Assembly: GCA_965276665.1 (NCBI GenBank)
Contig: OZ255620.1
Coordinates: forward strand, 3,658,001 to 3,722,000
Length of the DNA stretch: 64,000 bases
Direction of reading: 5' to 3'
Origin: CAWGJC01 sp965276665
GTDB lineage: Bacteria > Pseudomonadota > Alphaproteobacteria > Acetobacterales > Acetobacteraceae
A model generated the notes under the pieces. The model saw nothing but the letters and a program-made list of their open reading frames with translations, had not been told where the DNA came from and made no database searches. A program made the position numbers and the translations under genes. Below are positions 35,725 through 45,312 of this stretch, piece by piece. Numbering within the stretch: position 1 is the first letter of the stretch; every line of letters begins with the position of its first letter.

Positions 35725-37266
35725 ATGACCGCGCGCAACGTGTTGCTGATCGTCGTCGACCAATGGCGCGCGGACCGGATTCCCGCACTCGGGTGCACCC
35801 CGTTGCGGACGCCCAATCTCGACCGGCTGTGCCGCGAAGGCGTCACCTTCCGCAACCATGTGACCACCACGGTGCCCTGCGGGCCTGCGCGCGCCAGCCT
35901 GCTGACCGGGCTCTACCAGATGAACCACCGCGCGGTGCAGAACACCATCCCGCTCGATGCCCGCCACGAGACCCTGCCGCGCGCGCTCCGCGCGCTGGGC
36001 TACGACGCCGCCCTGGTCGGCTACACCACGACGACGCCCGATCCGCGCACCACCCCGCGCGACGATCCGCGCCTGAGCTGGCTCGGCGCGACGATGGAGG
36101 GGTTCAGCCAGGTCGGCACCTGGGAGCCGAACATGGAGGGGTATTTCGGCTGGCTGGCGCAGCAGGGTTTCCCGCTTCCCGAGATCCGCGAGGAGATCTG
36201 GCTGCCGGACGGCGAGGACGACATTCGCGGCGCAACCGACCGACCGGCGCGCGTGCCGGCCAGCCTGTCGGACAGCGCCTTCTTCACCGGGCGCGCACTG
36301 ACTTACCTCAAGGGCCGCGGCAAGAACCCGTTCTTCCTGCATCTCGGCTATTACCGCCCGCACCCGCCTTTCGTCGCCTCCGCGCCCTATCACGCGATGT
36401 ATTCGGCCGACGAGATGGCGCCCCCGGTGCGCGCCTCAAATGCCGAGACGGAAGCGGCGCAGCATCCGCTGCTGCGCTGGTATCTGGAGAACACGCACCA
36501 GAAGAGCTTCTTCCGCGGCGGCGAGGGCATGGCGCACGGCATGGACGAGCGCACCGTGCGGCAGATGCGCGCCACCTATCACGGGATGATGAGCGAGGTG
36601 GATGACTGTATCGGCCAGGTCTTCGCCCATCTCGACGCGACGGGTCAGTGGGAAGACACGCTGATCCTCTTCACCTCCGACCATGGCGAGCAGCTCGGCG
36701 ATCATCACCTGCTCGGCAAGATCGGCTATTTCGACGAGAGCTTCCGCATCCCGCTCGTGATCCGCGATCCGCGCCGCCGCGAACGGGCCGGACGGATCGA
36801 ACCGGCCTTCACCGAGAGTATCGACGTGATGCCGACGATCCTAGACTGGCTCGGCGGCGAGGCGCCGCGCGCCTGCGACGGGCGCAGCCTGCTGCCGCTG
36901 GTCGAGCGCGGGCCGGCCGCCGACTGGCGCGACATGCTGCATTACGAATACGATTTTCGTGACGTGCACTACTCGATGCCGGAACGCGACCTCGGCATCG
37001 GCATGGATGAGAGCAGCCTCTGCGTGGTGCAGGATGCGGAATGGAAATACGTGCATTTCGCCGCGCTGCCGCCGCTGCTGTTCGATCTGCGCGCGGATCC
37101 GCACCAGTTCCGCAATCTCGCGGCGGATCCGGCGCATGCCAAGACCGTGCGCGATTACGCGCAGCGCGCGCTCTCATGGCGGATGCGCCATGCGGATCGC
37201 ACGCTCACCCATTACCGAGCGACGCCCGACGGGCTCGATCGGCGCGAACCCGGAGCATTGCGATGA
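35725..37266 (+). CDS. Sulfatase-superfamily hydrolase, phosphonate monoester hydrolase/phosphodiesterase-like
   Basis: 513 residues, close to the length of characterised phosphonate monoester hydrolases (about 514). N-terminal metal motif NVLLIVVDQWRAD; nucleophile C52 in PCGPARASLLTGLYQ, to be converted to formylglycine. The CxPAR rather than CxPSR form is typical of the PMH branch. The second metal site is FTSDHGEQLGDHHLLGK. ATG 35725 follows GGGAGAGGGA. There is no signal peptide. Its stop overlaps the start of the binding-protein gene (ATGA), tying it to the Opp-type importer. It probably cleaves the imported phosphodiester, phosphonate ester or sulfate ester inside the cell. Confidence 0.82.
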   Translation: MTARNVLLIVVDQWRADRIPALGCTPLRTPNLDRLCREGVTFRNHVTTTVPCGPARASLLTGLYQMNHRAVQNTIPLDARHETLPRALRALGYDAALVGYTTTTPDPRTTPRDDPRLSWLGATMEGFSQVGTWEPNMEGYFGWLAQQGFPLPEIREEIWLPDGEDDIRGATDRPARVPASLSDSAFFTGRALTYLKGRGKNPFFLHLGYYRPHPPFVASAPYHAMYSADEMAPPVRASNAETEAAQHPLLRWYLENTHQKSFFRGGEGMAHGMDERTVRQMRATYHGMMSEVDDCIGQVFAHLDATGQWEDTLILFTSDHGEQLGDHHLLGKIGYFDESFRIPLVIRDPRRRERAGRIEPAFTESIDVMPTILDWLGGEAPRACDGRSLLPLVERGPAADWRDMLHYEYDFRDVHYSMPERDLGIGMDESSLCVVQDAEWKYVHFAALPPLLFDLRADPHQFRNLAADPAHAKTVRDYAQRALSWRMRHADRTLTHYRATPDGLDRREPGALR

Positions 37267-38885
37267 TCACACGCCGCACCGCGCTCGGCAGCGCATTCGG
37301 CCTGGCGAGCGCGACCGCGCTGCCGCGCTTCGCCATCGCCCAGGCCGATCAGCGCCCCGTCATCACCGTGGCGGTGCAGAAGATCGCCAACAGCAACACG
37401 CTCGATCCGCTGCGCGAGCAATCGAATGTCGGAACGCGGCTGGCGATCGCCATCCTCGAGAATCTGATCGGGATGAACTACCAGGCGCAGATGCAGCAAG
37501 TGCCGGGCCTCGCCACCGGCTGGCGGCGCATCGACGACCGCACCGTCGAGCTGTCGCTGCGTCCGGGCGTGCGGCTGCACAACGGCGATGTGCTCAGCGC
37601 GGAGGATGTCGCCTTCACCTTCAGCCCGGACCGCATGTTCGGCGGCACCACGCCGGCCGGCGCCGGCGCGACGCTGCGGCTCGAGACGAACCTGACCACC
37701 GCGCGACAGAAAACGCTGCCGCCCGAGGTGCCGCCGGTCGCGCGCCGGATTTGGCCCTCGCTCGAACGCGTCGAGATCGTCGATGCGCGCACCATCCGCT
37801 TCGTCAACGCGACGCCCGACGTGACGCTCGAGGGACGAATCGCGAGCAGCGGCAGCCAGATCATCAGCCGACGCGCCTTCGAGGCGGCGGCGAGCTGGCT
37901 CGATTTCGCCCGCGCGCCGGTGGGCACCGGCCCGTACAAGGTGCGCGAATACAGGCCCGACACCTCGCTCACCCTGGACGCGCATGACGAATACTGGGGC
38001 GGAAGGCCGCCGATCCGCACGCTCCGCTTCATCGAGGTGCCGGAGATCGCGAGCCGGGTGAACGGGCTGCTGACCGGCGAATTCCAGTTCGCCTGCGACA
38101 TTCCGCCCGACCAGATCGGCGCGGTCGAGGCGCATCCGCAATTCGAGGTGGCGGGCAGCCAGATCGCGAATATCCGCATCACCGCCTTCGACACCCATCA
38201 TCCGGTGCTGCGCGACCGGCGCGTGCGGCAGGCGATGGGCTGTGCGATCGATCGCGGGGCGATCATCGACGGGTTGTGGGCCGGGCGCACGCGCGTGCCG
38301 CCGGGCCTGCAATTCGACTGGTACGGCCCGATGCTGGTGCAGGGCTGGACGGTGCCGGAATTCGACGTCGCGCGGGCGCGGACGCTGCTCAAGGAGGCCG
38401 GCTACAAGGGCGACCCGATCCCGTACCGGTTGTTGAACAATTACTACATCAACCAGGTGCCCTGTTCGCAGGTGCTCGTCGAGATGTGGCGCGATGCCGG
38501 GCTGAACGTCGAGATCACCATGAAGGAGAATTGGAGCCAGGTGCAGGACCGGGCGGCGCGCGGCATCAATGACTGGTCGAGCAGCGCGCGCTTCAACGAT
38601 CCGGTGTCCGGCCTCGTCGACCAGTTCGGGCCGCAAGGCGAGGATCAGCAGACCGGCTACTGGGCCAATGACGAGGCGAACCGGCTCTCGCTGGTGATGC
38701 AGAGCAGCACGGAGTTCGACACGCGCAAGAAAGCCTTCGCCCGGCTGCTGGAGATCTGCGAGCGCGACGATCCGTGCTACACCGTGCTGCACCAGAACGC
38801 GGTGTTCACCGGCAAGCGGAAAGACATCAAGTGGCAGACCGCGCCCTCCTTCACGATGGATTTCCGGGCCCAGAACTGGGGGTGA
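37263..38885 (+). CDS. Dipeptide/oligopeptide-type ABC substrate-binding protein (family 5), first paralogue
   Basis: 540 residues with a Tat-like signal (MITRRTALGSAFGLASATALPRFAIA). Mature-domain markers of SBP family 5 are LSLRPGVRLHNGDVLSAEDVAFTF, GTGPYKVREYRPDTSLTLDAH and LRDRRVRQAMGCAIDR. ATG 37263 overlaps the hydrolase stop. The gene at 40901 is a close paralogue (both begin with RP...TVAVQKIAN...PLREQS). Family-5 receptors bind peptides, nickel, sugars and other solutes, so the ligand is open; the operon's first enzyme suggests an ester. Confidence 0.87.
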   Translation: MITRRTALGSAFGLASATALPRFAIAQADQRPVITVAVQKIANSNTLDPLREQSNVGTRLAIAILENLIGMNYQAQMQQVPGLATGWRRIDDRTVELSLRPGVRLHNGDVLSAEDVAFTFSPDRMFGGTTPAGAGATLRLETNLTTARQKTLPPEVPPVARRIWPSLERVEIVDARTIRFVNATPDVTLEGRIASSGSQIISRRAFEAAASWLDFARAPVGTGPYKVREYRPDTSLTLDAHDEYWGGRPPIRTLRFIEVPEIASRVNGLLTGEFQFACDIPPDQIGAVEAHPQFEVAGSQIANIRITAFDTHHPVLRDRRVRQAMGCAIDRGAIIDGLWAGRTRVPPGLQFDWYGPMLVQGWTVPEFDVARARTLLKEAGYKGDPIPYRLLNNYYINQVPCSQVLVEMWRDAGLNVEITMKENWSQVQDRAARGINDWSSSARFNDPVSGLVDQFGPQGEDQQTGYWANDEANRLSLVMQSSTEFDTRKKAFARLLEICERDDPCYTVLHQNAVFTGKRKDIKWQTAPSFTMDFRAQNWG

Positions 38886-38889
38886 CGGC

Positions 38890-39894
38890 GTGCGGGTGAA
38901 CCCGCCGCTGGTCTCTCTCTCGGGCCTGCGGGTCGCTTTCGGCGGCGTGCCGGCGCTGCACGGCATCGATCTCGCGATCGGGCGCGGCGAGACGCTCGGC
39001 ATGGTCGGCGAGAGCGGCTGCGGCAAGTCGATCACCTGGCTCGCCGTGCTCGGCCTGCTCCCCGGCACCGCCGCGGTGAGCGGGAGCGCGGTGCTGGCCG
39101 GGCCGGCCGGGGAAGCGCGGCCCGGCATCGAGCTGGTGGGCGCGCCGGTGCGCGCGCTGGAACGGGTGCGGGGCCGGCGGATCGCGATGATCTTCCAGGA
39201 CCCGGCGAGCGCGCTCAACCCGGTCCGCCGGGTCGGGCGGCAGGTCGAGGAGGCGCTCACCCTGCATGCCGGGCTCACCGGCGCCGCGGCCCGGGCGGAG
39301 GCCAGGCGTCTGTTCGAGCAGGTGGGGCTGCCCGCGCCGGCGCGCCGGCTCGAGGCCTATCCGCACGAGATGTCGGGCGGCCAGAACCAGCGGGTGCTGA
39401 TCGCGATGGCGCTGGCCGGCAGGCCCGAACTGCTGATCGCCGACGAGCCGACCACCGCGCTCGACGTCACGATCCAGGCGCAGATCCTCGACCTGCTCCG
39501 CCGCTTGCAGGCGGAAACCGGCATGGCGCTGGTGCTGATCAGCCACGATCTCGGCGTGGTCGCCGAGCTCTGCGACCGCGTCGCCGTGCTCTATGCCGGG
39601 CGGGTGGTGGAGGAAGGCCCGGCGGAGGCGATCTTCGCCGCGCCGGCGCATCCCTATACGCATGGGCTGCTCGGCGCGTTGCCGCCGCTGGACGGCCCGC
39701 GCCGCCGGCTGCTCGCGATTCCCGGCACGGTGCCGCCGCCCGGCGCCCTGCCTAGCGGCTGCGCGTTCCGCCCGCGCTGTGCCGCGGCGACCGCCGGATG
39801 CGCGACACGGCACCCCGGCTTGGCGCGCGTCGGGGCGGCGCATGCGGCCGACTGCCTGCATCCGCTTCTCGCCCGCCAGCACGCGCCGGCATGA
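38890..39894 (+). CDS. Opp/Dpp-type ABC ATPase (DppD-like)
   Basis: 334 residues starting with GTG. Walker A GESGCGKS, FQDPASALNPVRRVG (family Q-loop), signature MSGGQNQR, Walker B LLIADEPTTALDV and H-loop LISHDLGV. The C-terminal cysteine motif (GCAFRPRC...C...C) of oligopeptide-type ATPases is present and may bind an iron-sulfur cluster or a metal. It lies 4 bases after the receptor gene and overlaps the next ATPase gene by 4 bases. Confidence 0.9.
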   Translation: MRVNPPLVSLSGLRVAFGGVPALHGIDLAIGRGETLGMVGESGCGKSITWLAVLGLLPGTAAVSGSAVLAGPAGEARPGIELVGAPVRALERVRGRRIAMIFQDPASALNPVRRVGRQVEEALTLHAGLTGAAARAEARRLFEQVGLPAPARRLEAYPHEMSGGQNQRVLIAMALAGRPELLIADEPTTALDVTIQAQILDLLRRLQAETGMALVLISHDLGVVAELCDRVAVLYAGRVVEEGPAEAIFAAPAHPYTHGLLGALPPLDGPRRRLLAIPGTVPPPGALPSGCAFRPRCAAATAGCATRHPGLARVGAAHAADCLHPLLARQHAPA

Positions 39895-40904
39895 CCACGA
39901 AGCTGCTGGCGCTCGACCATGTCGCACGGAGCTATGCCGGGCGGAGCGATGGTGGGCTGCGCGGCCTGCTCGGCCGCCGCACCCAGGTGCGGGCGGTGCA
40001 TGACGTCTCGCTCTCGGTCGCGGCGGGCCGCACCCTCGGCATTGTCGGCGAGAGTGGTTGCGGCAAGAGCACGACCGGCCGGCTCGCGCTCGGGCTCGAA
40101 CCGGCGGATGCCGGCTCCGTGCGCTTTGCCGGTGCGCCGATGCCACCGGGGGGCACGGCGTCCTGGCGGTTTCTGCGGGCGCGGATGCAGATGGTGTATC
40201 AGGACCCGCTCGGCGCGCTCGACCGGCGGCTCCCCGTGCAGGCGCAGGTGGAGGAGCCGCTCGCGATCCACGGGCGGGGGAATGCCGGGGAGCGGCGGGA
40301 CCGCGCGGCCGCGCTGCTCGGCGATGTCGGGCTCGGGCCGGAGCTCGCTTCGCGCTACCCGCATGCGCTCTCGGGCGGCCAGCGGCAGCGCGCCGTGCTC
40401 GCCCGCGCGCTCGTCACCGGGCCCGAGCTGCTGGTGCTGGACGAGCCGGTCTCGGCGCTCGACGTCTCGGTGCAGGCGGGTATCGTCAACCTGCTGACCG
40501 ATCTGCAGGCGGCCCGCGGCGTCGCCATGCTGTTCATCAGCCATGATCTGCGCGTGGTACGGCAGGTGAGCCATGAGGTGGCGGTGCTCTATCTCGGAAT
40601 CGTCGTCGAGCGGGGCGCGCCGGACGCGGTACTCGGCGATCCGGCGCATCCCTATACGCGCGCGCTGGTCGCCGCGGTGCCGCATCCCGGGGCACGACGA
40701 TCCGGCGTGACCCGCCCGCTGCTCGGCGGCGAGCCGCCCGATCCGGCGCAGCGCCCCGCCGGATGTCCCTTCCATCCGCGATGCAAGCTGGCGGTGGCGG
40801 CCTGCCGGGCGGAAGTCCCGATGCTGAAACCGACCTTGGACGGTCGTCTCGTGGCCTGCCATGTGGCGCATGGCGATGTCGCGCCGCCGGGCATGGCCGC
40901 ATGA
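39891..40904 (+). CDS. Opp/Dpp-type ABC ATPase (DppF-like)
   Basis: 337 residues from ATG 39891. Walker A GESGCGKST, YQDPLGALDRRLPV, signature LSGGQRQR, Walker B LLVLDEPVSALDV, H-loop FISHDLRV. The C-terminal GCPFHPRCKLAVAAC cysteine cluster is present. It forms the heterodimeric ATPase with the preceding DppD-like subunit. Both ends overlap neighbouring genes by 4 bases. Confidence 0.9.
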   Translation: MTTKLLALDHVARSYAGRSDGGLRGLLGRRTQVRAVHDVSLSVAAGRTLGIVGESGCGKSTTGRLALGLEPADAGSVRFAGAPMPPGGTASWRFLRARMQMVYQDPLGALDRRLPVQAQVEEPLAIHGRGNAGERRDRAAALLGDVGLGPELASRYPHALSGGQRQRAVLARALVTGPELLVLDEPVSALDVSVQAGIVNLLTDLQAARGVAMLFISHDLRVVRQVSHEVAVLYLGIVVERGAPDAVLGDPAHPYTRALVAAVPHPGARRSGVTRPLLGGEPPDPAQRPAGCPFHPRCKLAVAACRAEVPMLKPTLDGRLVACHVAHGDVAPPGMAA

Positions 40905-42472
40905 GCCCGACCCGGCGCGGCGTGCTGGCCGGGCTCGGGAGCGCCGCGATGGCGCTGCCGCGCATCGCCGTCGCGCAGGCCGATACGCGCCCGTCGCTCA
41001 CCGTCGCGGTGCAGAAGATCGCCAATACCGGCACGCTCGAGCCGCTGCGCGAGCAATCCTCCAATGCCTCGGAGCATTACCTCGCGCTCATTCTCGAGAC
41101 GCCGATCGGCCGCGACCAGCAGGACAGGCTGCAGCGGGTGCCGGGCCTGGCCACCGCCTGGCGGCGGGTGGACGAGAGCACGCTCGAGCTGAGCCTGCGG
41201 GAGGACGTGCGGCTGCATGATGGCGGCACGCTCACCGCCGAAGACGTCGCCTTCTCCTTCGGCAAGGAGCGGATGTTCGGCCCCGACCCGCGCCTGCCGG
41301 CCGATTGCGCCGCCGTCGCGCGCCGCCACTGGCCGACGCTGTCGCGGGTCGAGGTGACCGGGCCGCACACGCTGCGCTTCGTCAACGCGGCGCCGGACGT
41401 GACGCTCGAGGGTCGGCTTTCCGCCGGCGGCAGCGAGGTGATCGGCGCCGCCGCCTTCCGCGGCGCCGCGAGCTGGGCCGATTACGCCCGCCACCCGGTC
41501 GGCACCGGGCCCTACAAGGTGGCCGAGTTCCGCCCGGACGTGTCGCTGCTGCTGGAGGCCCATGACGGGTACTGGGGCGGCCGGCCGCCGCTCCGCGCGA
41601 TCCGCTTCGTCGAGGTGCCGGAGACCGCCTCGCGGGTGAACGGTCTGCTCTCCGGCCAGTACGACATGGCGGCCGATATCCCGCCCGACCAGATCGGCAC
41701 GATCGAGGGCAATCCGCGCTTCGTCGTGCGCGGCGGCCCGGTGGCGAACCACCGCATCGTCAATTTCGACCAGCACCACCCGGCGCTGGCCGATCCGCGC
41801 GTGCGGCTCGCGATGGCGCATGCGGTGGACGGGCAGTCGATCGTCGATGCGCTCTGGGCCGGGCGGTCGCGCGTGCCGCCCGGGCTGCAATGGGAATTCT
41901 ACGGCCCGATGTTCGTCGCCGGCTGGAGCGTGCCGCCTTTCGACCTCGCCGAGGCCAAGCGCCTGCTGACCGCCGCCGGCTACAAGGGCGCGCCGATCCC
42001 CTACCGGATCCGCGACGATTACTACCCGGCCGAGGTCGCGACCGCGCAGGTGCTGGCGGAGATGTGGCGCGCGGCCGGACTCAACGTCGAGATCGCGGTG
42101 CGCGAGAACTGGTCCGAGGTGCTCGCCACGACGCCGCCGCGCGGGCTGCGCGACTGGTCGAACAGCGCCACCTTCGACGACCCGGTCTCCTCGATCGTCA
42201 ACCAGGAAGGGCCGGATGGCGCGCAGCAGCAGGTCGGCGAGTGGAGCAATGCGGAGATGAACGACCTCTCCCGGCGGATGACGGCGTCGACGGACATGGC
42301 GGCGCGGCGCGGGATGTTCGCGCGCATGCTGCAGATCTGCGAGCGCGAGGATCCGGCCTATCTCGTGCTGCACCAGAATGCCGCGTTCACCGCGGTGCGG
42401 CGGGATCTGCCGTGGCGCGCCTCGCCCTCCTTCCTGCTCGATTTCTCGCCGCGCGGCTGGGGACGCGGCTAG
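40901..42472 (+). CDS. Dipeptide/oligopeptide-type ABC substrate-binding protein (family 5), second paralogue
   Basis: 523 residues from ATG 40901 with a signal sequence (MSPTRRGVLAGLGSAAMALPRIAVA). It parallels the receptor at 37263 along its length, for example LSLREDVRLHDGGTLTAEDVAF, FVNAAPDVTLEGRLSAGGSEV and GTGPYKVAEFRPDVSLLLEAH. It lies between the ATPase and permease genes, so a second receptor is embedded in the same transcript. The two may present related ligands to one transporter. Confidence 0.87.
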   Translation: MSPTRRGVLAGLGSAAMALPRIAVAQADTRPSLTVAVQKIANTGTLEPLREQSSNASEHYLALILETPIGRDQQDRLQRVPGLATAWRRVDESTLELSLREDVRLHDGGTLTAEDVAFSFGKERMFGPDPRLPADCAAVARRHWPTLSRVEVTGPHTLRFVNAAPDVTLEGRLSAGGSEVIGAAAFRGAASWADYARHPVGTGPYKVAEFRPDVSLLLEAHDGYWGGRPPLRAIRFVEVPETASRVNGLLSGQYDMAADIPPDQIGTIEGNPRFVVRGGPVANHRIVNFDQHHPALADPRVRLAMAHAVDGQSIVDALWAGRSRVPPGLQWEFYGPMFVAGWSVPPFDLAEAKRLLTAAGYKGAPIPYRIRDDYYPAEVATAQVLAEMWRAAGLNVEIAVRENWSEVLATTPPRGLRDWSNSATFDDPVSSIVNQEGPDGAQQQVGEWSNAEMNDLSRRMTASTDMAARRGMFARMLQICEREDPAYLVLHQNAAFTAVRRDLPWRASPSFLLDFSPRGWGRG

Positions 42473-43399
42473 GTGCTGCGTTTCCTGGTGGTGCGGCTGG
42501 GGCGCGCCGTGCTGACGGTGGTGCTCGTCATCACCTTCGCCTTCCTGGTGCTGCGCGCCTCCGGCGATCCGGCGCAGCTTTTGCTCGGCCCCGACGCGCC
42601 GCCCGAGGCGGTGCGGGCGTTGCGCCAGTCGCTCGGGCTCGACCGTTCGCTCGCCGCGCAGTATTTCGCCTATATACGGGCGATGCTGCACGGGGATTTC
42701 GGCCAGTCGATCCGCGACGGCCGCCCCGCCCTCGCGGTGGTGCTGGAGCGCGTGCCGGCGACGCTCGCGCTGACCATCCCGGCGCTCGCGCTCAAGCTGC
42801 TGCTCGGCATTCCGGCCGGCGTGTTCGCCGCCCTGCACCGCAATTCCGCCGCCGACCGCGCGGTGATGACGGCCGCGGTGGGCGGCTTCACCATCCCGAG
42901 CTTCGTGCTCGGCCTGACCCTGGTGCTGGTCTTCGCCGTCAAACTGCACTGGGCGCCGTCCGGCGAGGAATCCGGGCTCGGCAGCCTCGTGCTGCCGGTG
43001 CTCACCCTCGGCCTCGGGGGCGCCGGCATCCTGGCGCGCTTCACCCGGAGCGCGATGCTGGAGGTGCTGGGCCAGCCCTTCATCCGCACCGCCAGCGCCA
43101 AGGGCGTGACCTGGCGCGCGGTGATCCGCCGCCATGCGCTGCCGAACGCCGCCATTCCGACGGTGACGGTGGTGGGCTTCATGGTGGGCAGCCTGCTCGC
43201 CGGCGCGGTGATCGTGGAGAGCGTGTTCAGCTGGCCCGGCATCGGCCGCCTGCTGGTGGTGGCGGTGGGCAATCGCGACCTCGCCGTGGTGCAGTGCATC
43301 CTGTTCCTGATCGCCTGCACGATGACCGCGTCCAACCTCGCGGTCGATCTGCTCTACGGCGTGCTCGATCCGCGGCTCAGGGCCGGGGCGGGTCGCTGA
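42473..43399 (+). CDS. Opp/Dpp-type ABC permease (DppB-like)
   Basis: 308 residues starting with GTG immediately after the receptor stop. Six hydrophobic segments; the DppB signature FLVLRASGDPAQLLLG and LGLDRSLAAQYFAYI follows helix 1. The EAA-like loop is FIRTASAKGVTWRAVIRRHALPNA, and EVSVF-type ESVFSWPGIGRLLV lies near the end. It pairs with the DppC-like subunit. Confidence 0.9.
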   Translation: MLRFLVVRLGRAVLTVVLVITFAFLVLRASGDPAQLLLGPDAPPEAVRALRQSLGLDRSLAAQYFAYIRAMLHGDFGQSIRDGRPALAVVLERVPATLALTIPALALKLLLGIPAGVFAALHRNSAADRAVMTAAVGGFTIPSFVLGLTLVLVFAVKLHWAPSGEESGLGSLVLPVLTLGLGGAGILARFTRSAMLEVLGQPFIRTASAKGVTWRAVIRRHALPNAAIPTVTVVGFMVGSLLAGAVIVESVFSWPGIGRLLVVAVGNRDLAVVQCILFLIACTMTASNLAVDLLYGVLDPRLRAGAGR

Positions 43400-44271
43400 T
43401 GGCGGACGGTGCCGTGCTGCCGGCAGTGCCGCTGGTCCGGTCGGATGCGCGGCGCCGCCCGCTCGGCCTGCTCCTGGCGCTCGGCTGGGTGGTGCTGATG
43501 CTGGCCGTCGCGCTCGGCGGCGCGGCGCTCCGCCCGTATGGGATCACCGTGATCGATCTGCGCCACCGCCTCGCGCCGCCCTTCGGCATGGGCGGGACGG
43601 CCGCGCATCTGCTCGGCACCGACGAGCTCGGCCGGGACGTGTTCTCCCGCTTGCTGGTCTCGATCCGCGCCTCGCTCGGCATCGCCTTCGGCGCGACGAT
43701 CATCTCGGGCGTGCTCGGCGCCACGCTCGGCTTCCTGGCCGCGCATTTCCGCGGGCTGCTGGAGCAGGCGGTGCTTATGCTGATCGACTTCCAGGCCTCG
43801 ATGCCGTTCCTGGTGATGGCGCTCGCGATGCTCGCCTTTCTCGGCGACAGCCTGCCGCTCTTCGTCGCGCTGATGGGGCTCTACGGATGGGAGCGGCATG
43901 CCCGCATCGCCCGCGGGCTCGCGGTCGCCGCCGGCAGCCAGAACTACGCCGGCGCCGTGCGCCAGCTCGGCGCCGGCGCCTGGCGCGTCTATCTGCGTCA
44001 TATCCTGCCGAACATCGCGGCCACCCTCATCGTGTCCGCGACGCTCTCCTTCCCCGAGATCATCCTGCAGGAGAGCGGCCTCTCCTTCCTCGGGCTCGGC
44101 GTGCAGCCGCCTTCCACCTCGCTCGGCACCATGGTCGGCTATGGGCGGGACTATCTCACCCGCGCGCCCTGGATCCTGCTGGCGCCGAGCCTGGTGATCG
44201 TGCTCACCACCCTGTCGATCAGCGTGCTCGGCGATGGGCTGCGCGACCGGCTGGATCCCACGCTGGACTGA
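43399..44271 (+). CDS. Opp/Dpp-type ABC permease (DppC-like)
   Basis: 290 residues from ATG 43399, overlapping the preceding stop by one base. The DppC hallmarks are HLLGTDELGRDVFSRLLVSIRASL after the first helix, GAVRQLGAGAWRVYLRHILPN as the ATPase-contact loop, and LSFLGLGVQPPSTSLGTM. It is the last gene of the seven-gene operon that begins with the PMH-like hydrolase. Confidence 0.9.
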   Translation: MADGAVLPAVPLVRSDARRRPLGLLLALGWVVLMLAVALGGAALRPYGITVIDLRHRLAPPFGMGGTAAHLLGTDELGRDVFSRLLVSIRASLGIAFGATIISGVLGATLGFLAAHFRGLLEQAVLMLIDFQASMPFLVMALAMLAFLGDSLPLFVALMGLYGWERHARIARGLAVAAGSQNYAGAVRQLGAGAWRVYLRHILPNIAATLIVSATLSFPEIILQESGLSFLGLGVQPPSTSLGTMVGYGRDYLTRAPWILLAPSLVIVLTTLSISVLGDGLRDRLDPTLD

Positions 44272-44297
44272 GCGCGCCCTGCTTGCCGGCGCGTCTC
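44270..44297. terminator. Hairpin between convergent genes, possible bidirectional terminator
   Basis: GAGCGCGCC and GGCGCG-T-CTC form a stem with one bulge and a 9-base loop. It sits exactly between the end of the permease gene and the convergent araC-type gene. No U-tract is present, so termination is uncertain. Confidence 0.35.
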
Positions 44298-45234
44298 ACG
44301 GTCCCGCCCAGTATCGCTTCGGCGGCCGCCCGAACACCCGCTTGAACGCATTGCCGAACGCGCTCTCCGAGGCGTAGCCGAGCCGGTCCGCGAGGCCGGC
44401 GACCGAGCTTTCGTTCCGGCGCAGCGCGTCGCGCGCCAGCTGCATGCGCCAGCGCAGGAGATAATCGCGCGGCGGGATGCCGACGAGCGCCTTGAAGCGC
44501 AGCGCGAAACCGGAGCGGGACATGCCCGTCGCCGCGGCGAGCTCGCCCACCGTCCAGTTCCGGCCGACCTCGCCATGCATGAGCGCGAGCGCGGCGCCGA
44601 TCTTCCGGTCGGCCAGCGCGCCGATCCAGCCGGCGCAATCCGCACCTTGCACCGCCACGTAGGCGCGCAGCGCCTGCACGAGCAGGATGTCGGCGAGCCG
44701 GCGCGTCACCAGCATCGCGCCCATGTCGCCAGTCCCGAGCTCGCCGTTGAGAACCTCGAGCGTGTTGCGCAGGATCCGCGCCGCCGGCGCCGCCGCCGCG
44801 ATGCGGATGAAAGGCGGCAGCGCGTCGAGCAGGAGCCCCGCATTGTCGCTCCGGAACACGAACCCGCCGCCGAGCAGCACCGTATCGTCGCCGGCGTGGC
44901 GGTAGACATTGCTCTGTCCGGGCGTCTGCGTGGGTGCGACCAGCGGAGCGGCGTCTTCGGCGCGCGCCTCCGGGTCGCTCGCGAGCACGAAGGGCGGCGC
45001 GTCGGCCAACAGGAACGTGTCTCCGGCATCGAGCCGGCACGGCGGCTCGCCCGGCAGCGTGATCCAGCACCGCCCGCGCAGCACGGCATGGAATTTGAGC
45101 GCGGGCTTGCCCGGGAAACGCAGCGCCCAGGCGCCCCCGGCTTCGAGCCGCGCCGAGGCCGCGCCCCGCATGTCCAGCAGCGAGAACACCTCGGCGAGCG
45201 GATCGGCAGTTCTGGACGGTTGCGACGATTTCAT
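44296..45234 (-). CDS. AraC-family regulator with cupin_6-type domain
   Basis: 312 residues from ATG 45234 (MKSSQPSRTADPLAEVFSLLDMRG). The N-terminus is the cupin-like domain common in AraC regulators next to SDR or alkylhydroperoxidase genes: FHAVLRGRCWITLPGE and LDAGDTFLLADAPPFVL. The C-terminal HTH pair includes WTVGELAAATGMSRSGFALRFKALVG and SVAGLADRLGYASESAFGNAFKRVFG. It diverges from the SDR gene with a 78-base gap, so it probably regulates that gene. The frame extends upstream, but the longer start would cover the divergent promoter region. Confidence 0.85.
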   Translation of the reverse strand: MKSSQPSRTADPLAEVFSLLDMRGAASARLEAGGAWALRFPGKPALKFHAVLRGRCWITLPGEPPCRLDAGDTFLLADAPPFVLASDPEARAEDAAPLVAPTQTPGQSNVYRHAGDDTVLLGGGFVFRSDNAGLLLDALPPFIRIAAAAPAARILRNTLEVLNGELGTGDMGAMLVTRRLADILLVQALRAYVAVQGADCAGWIGALADRKIGAALALMHGEVGRNWTVGELAAATGMSRSGFALRFKALVGIPPRDYLLRWRMQLARDALRRNESSVAGLADRLGYASESAFGNAFKRVFGRPPKRYWAGP

Positions 45235-45312
45235 GGCGTCGCCCGCATAGATCATCCCGGTTTGATCGGCAATAACCAGCCCCGGAACGGCATGCATCGG
45301 AGAGCGCGGACC

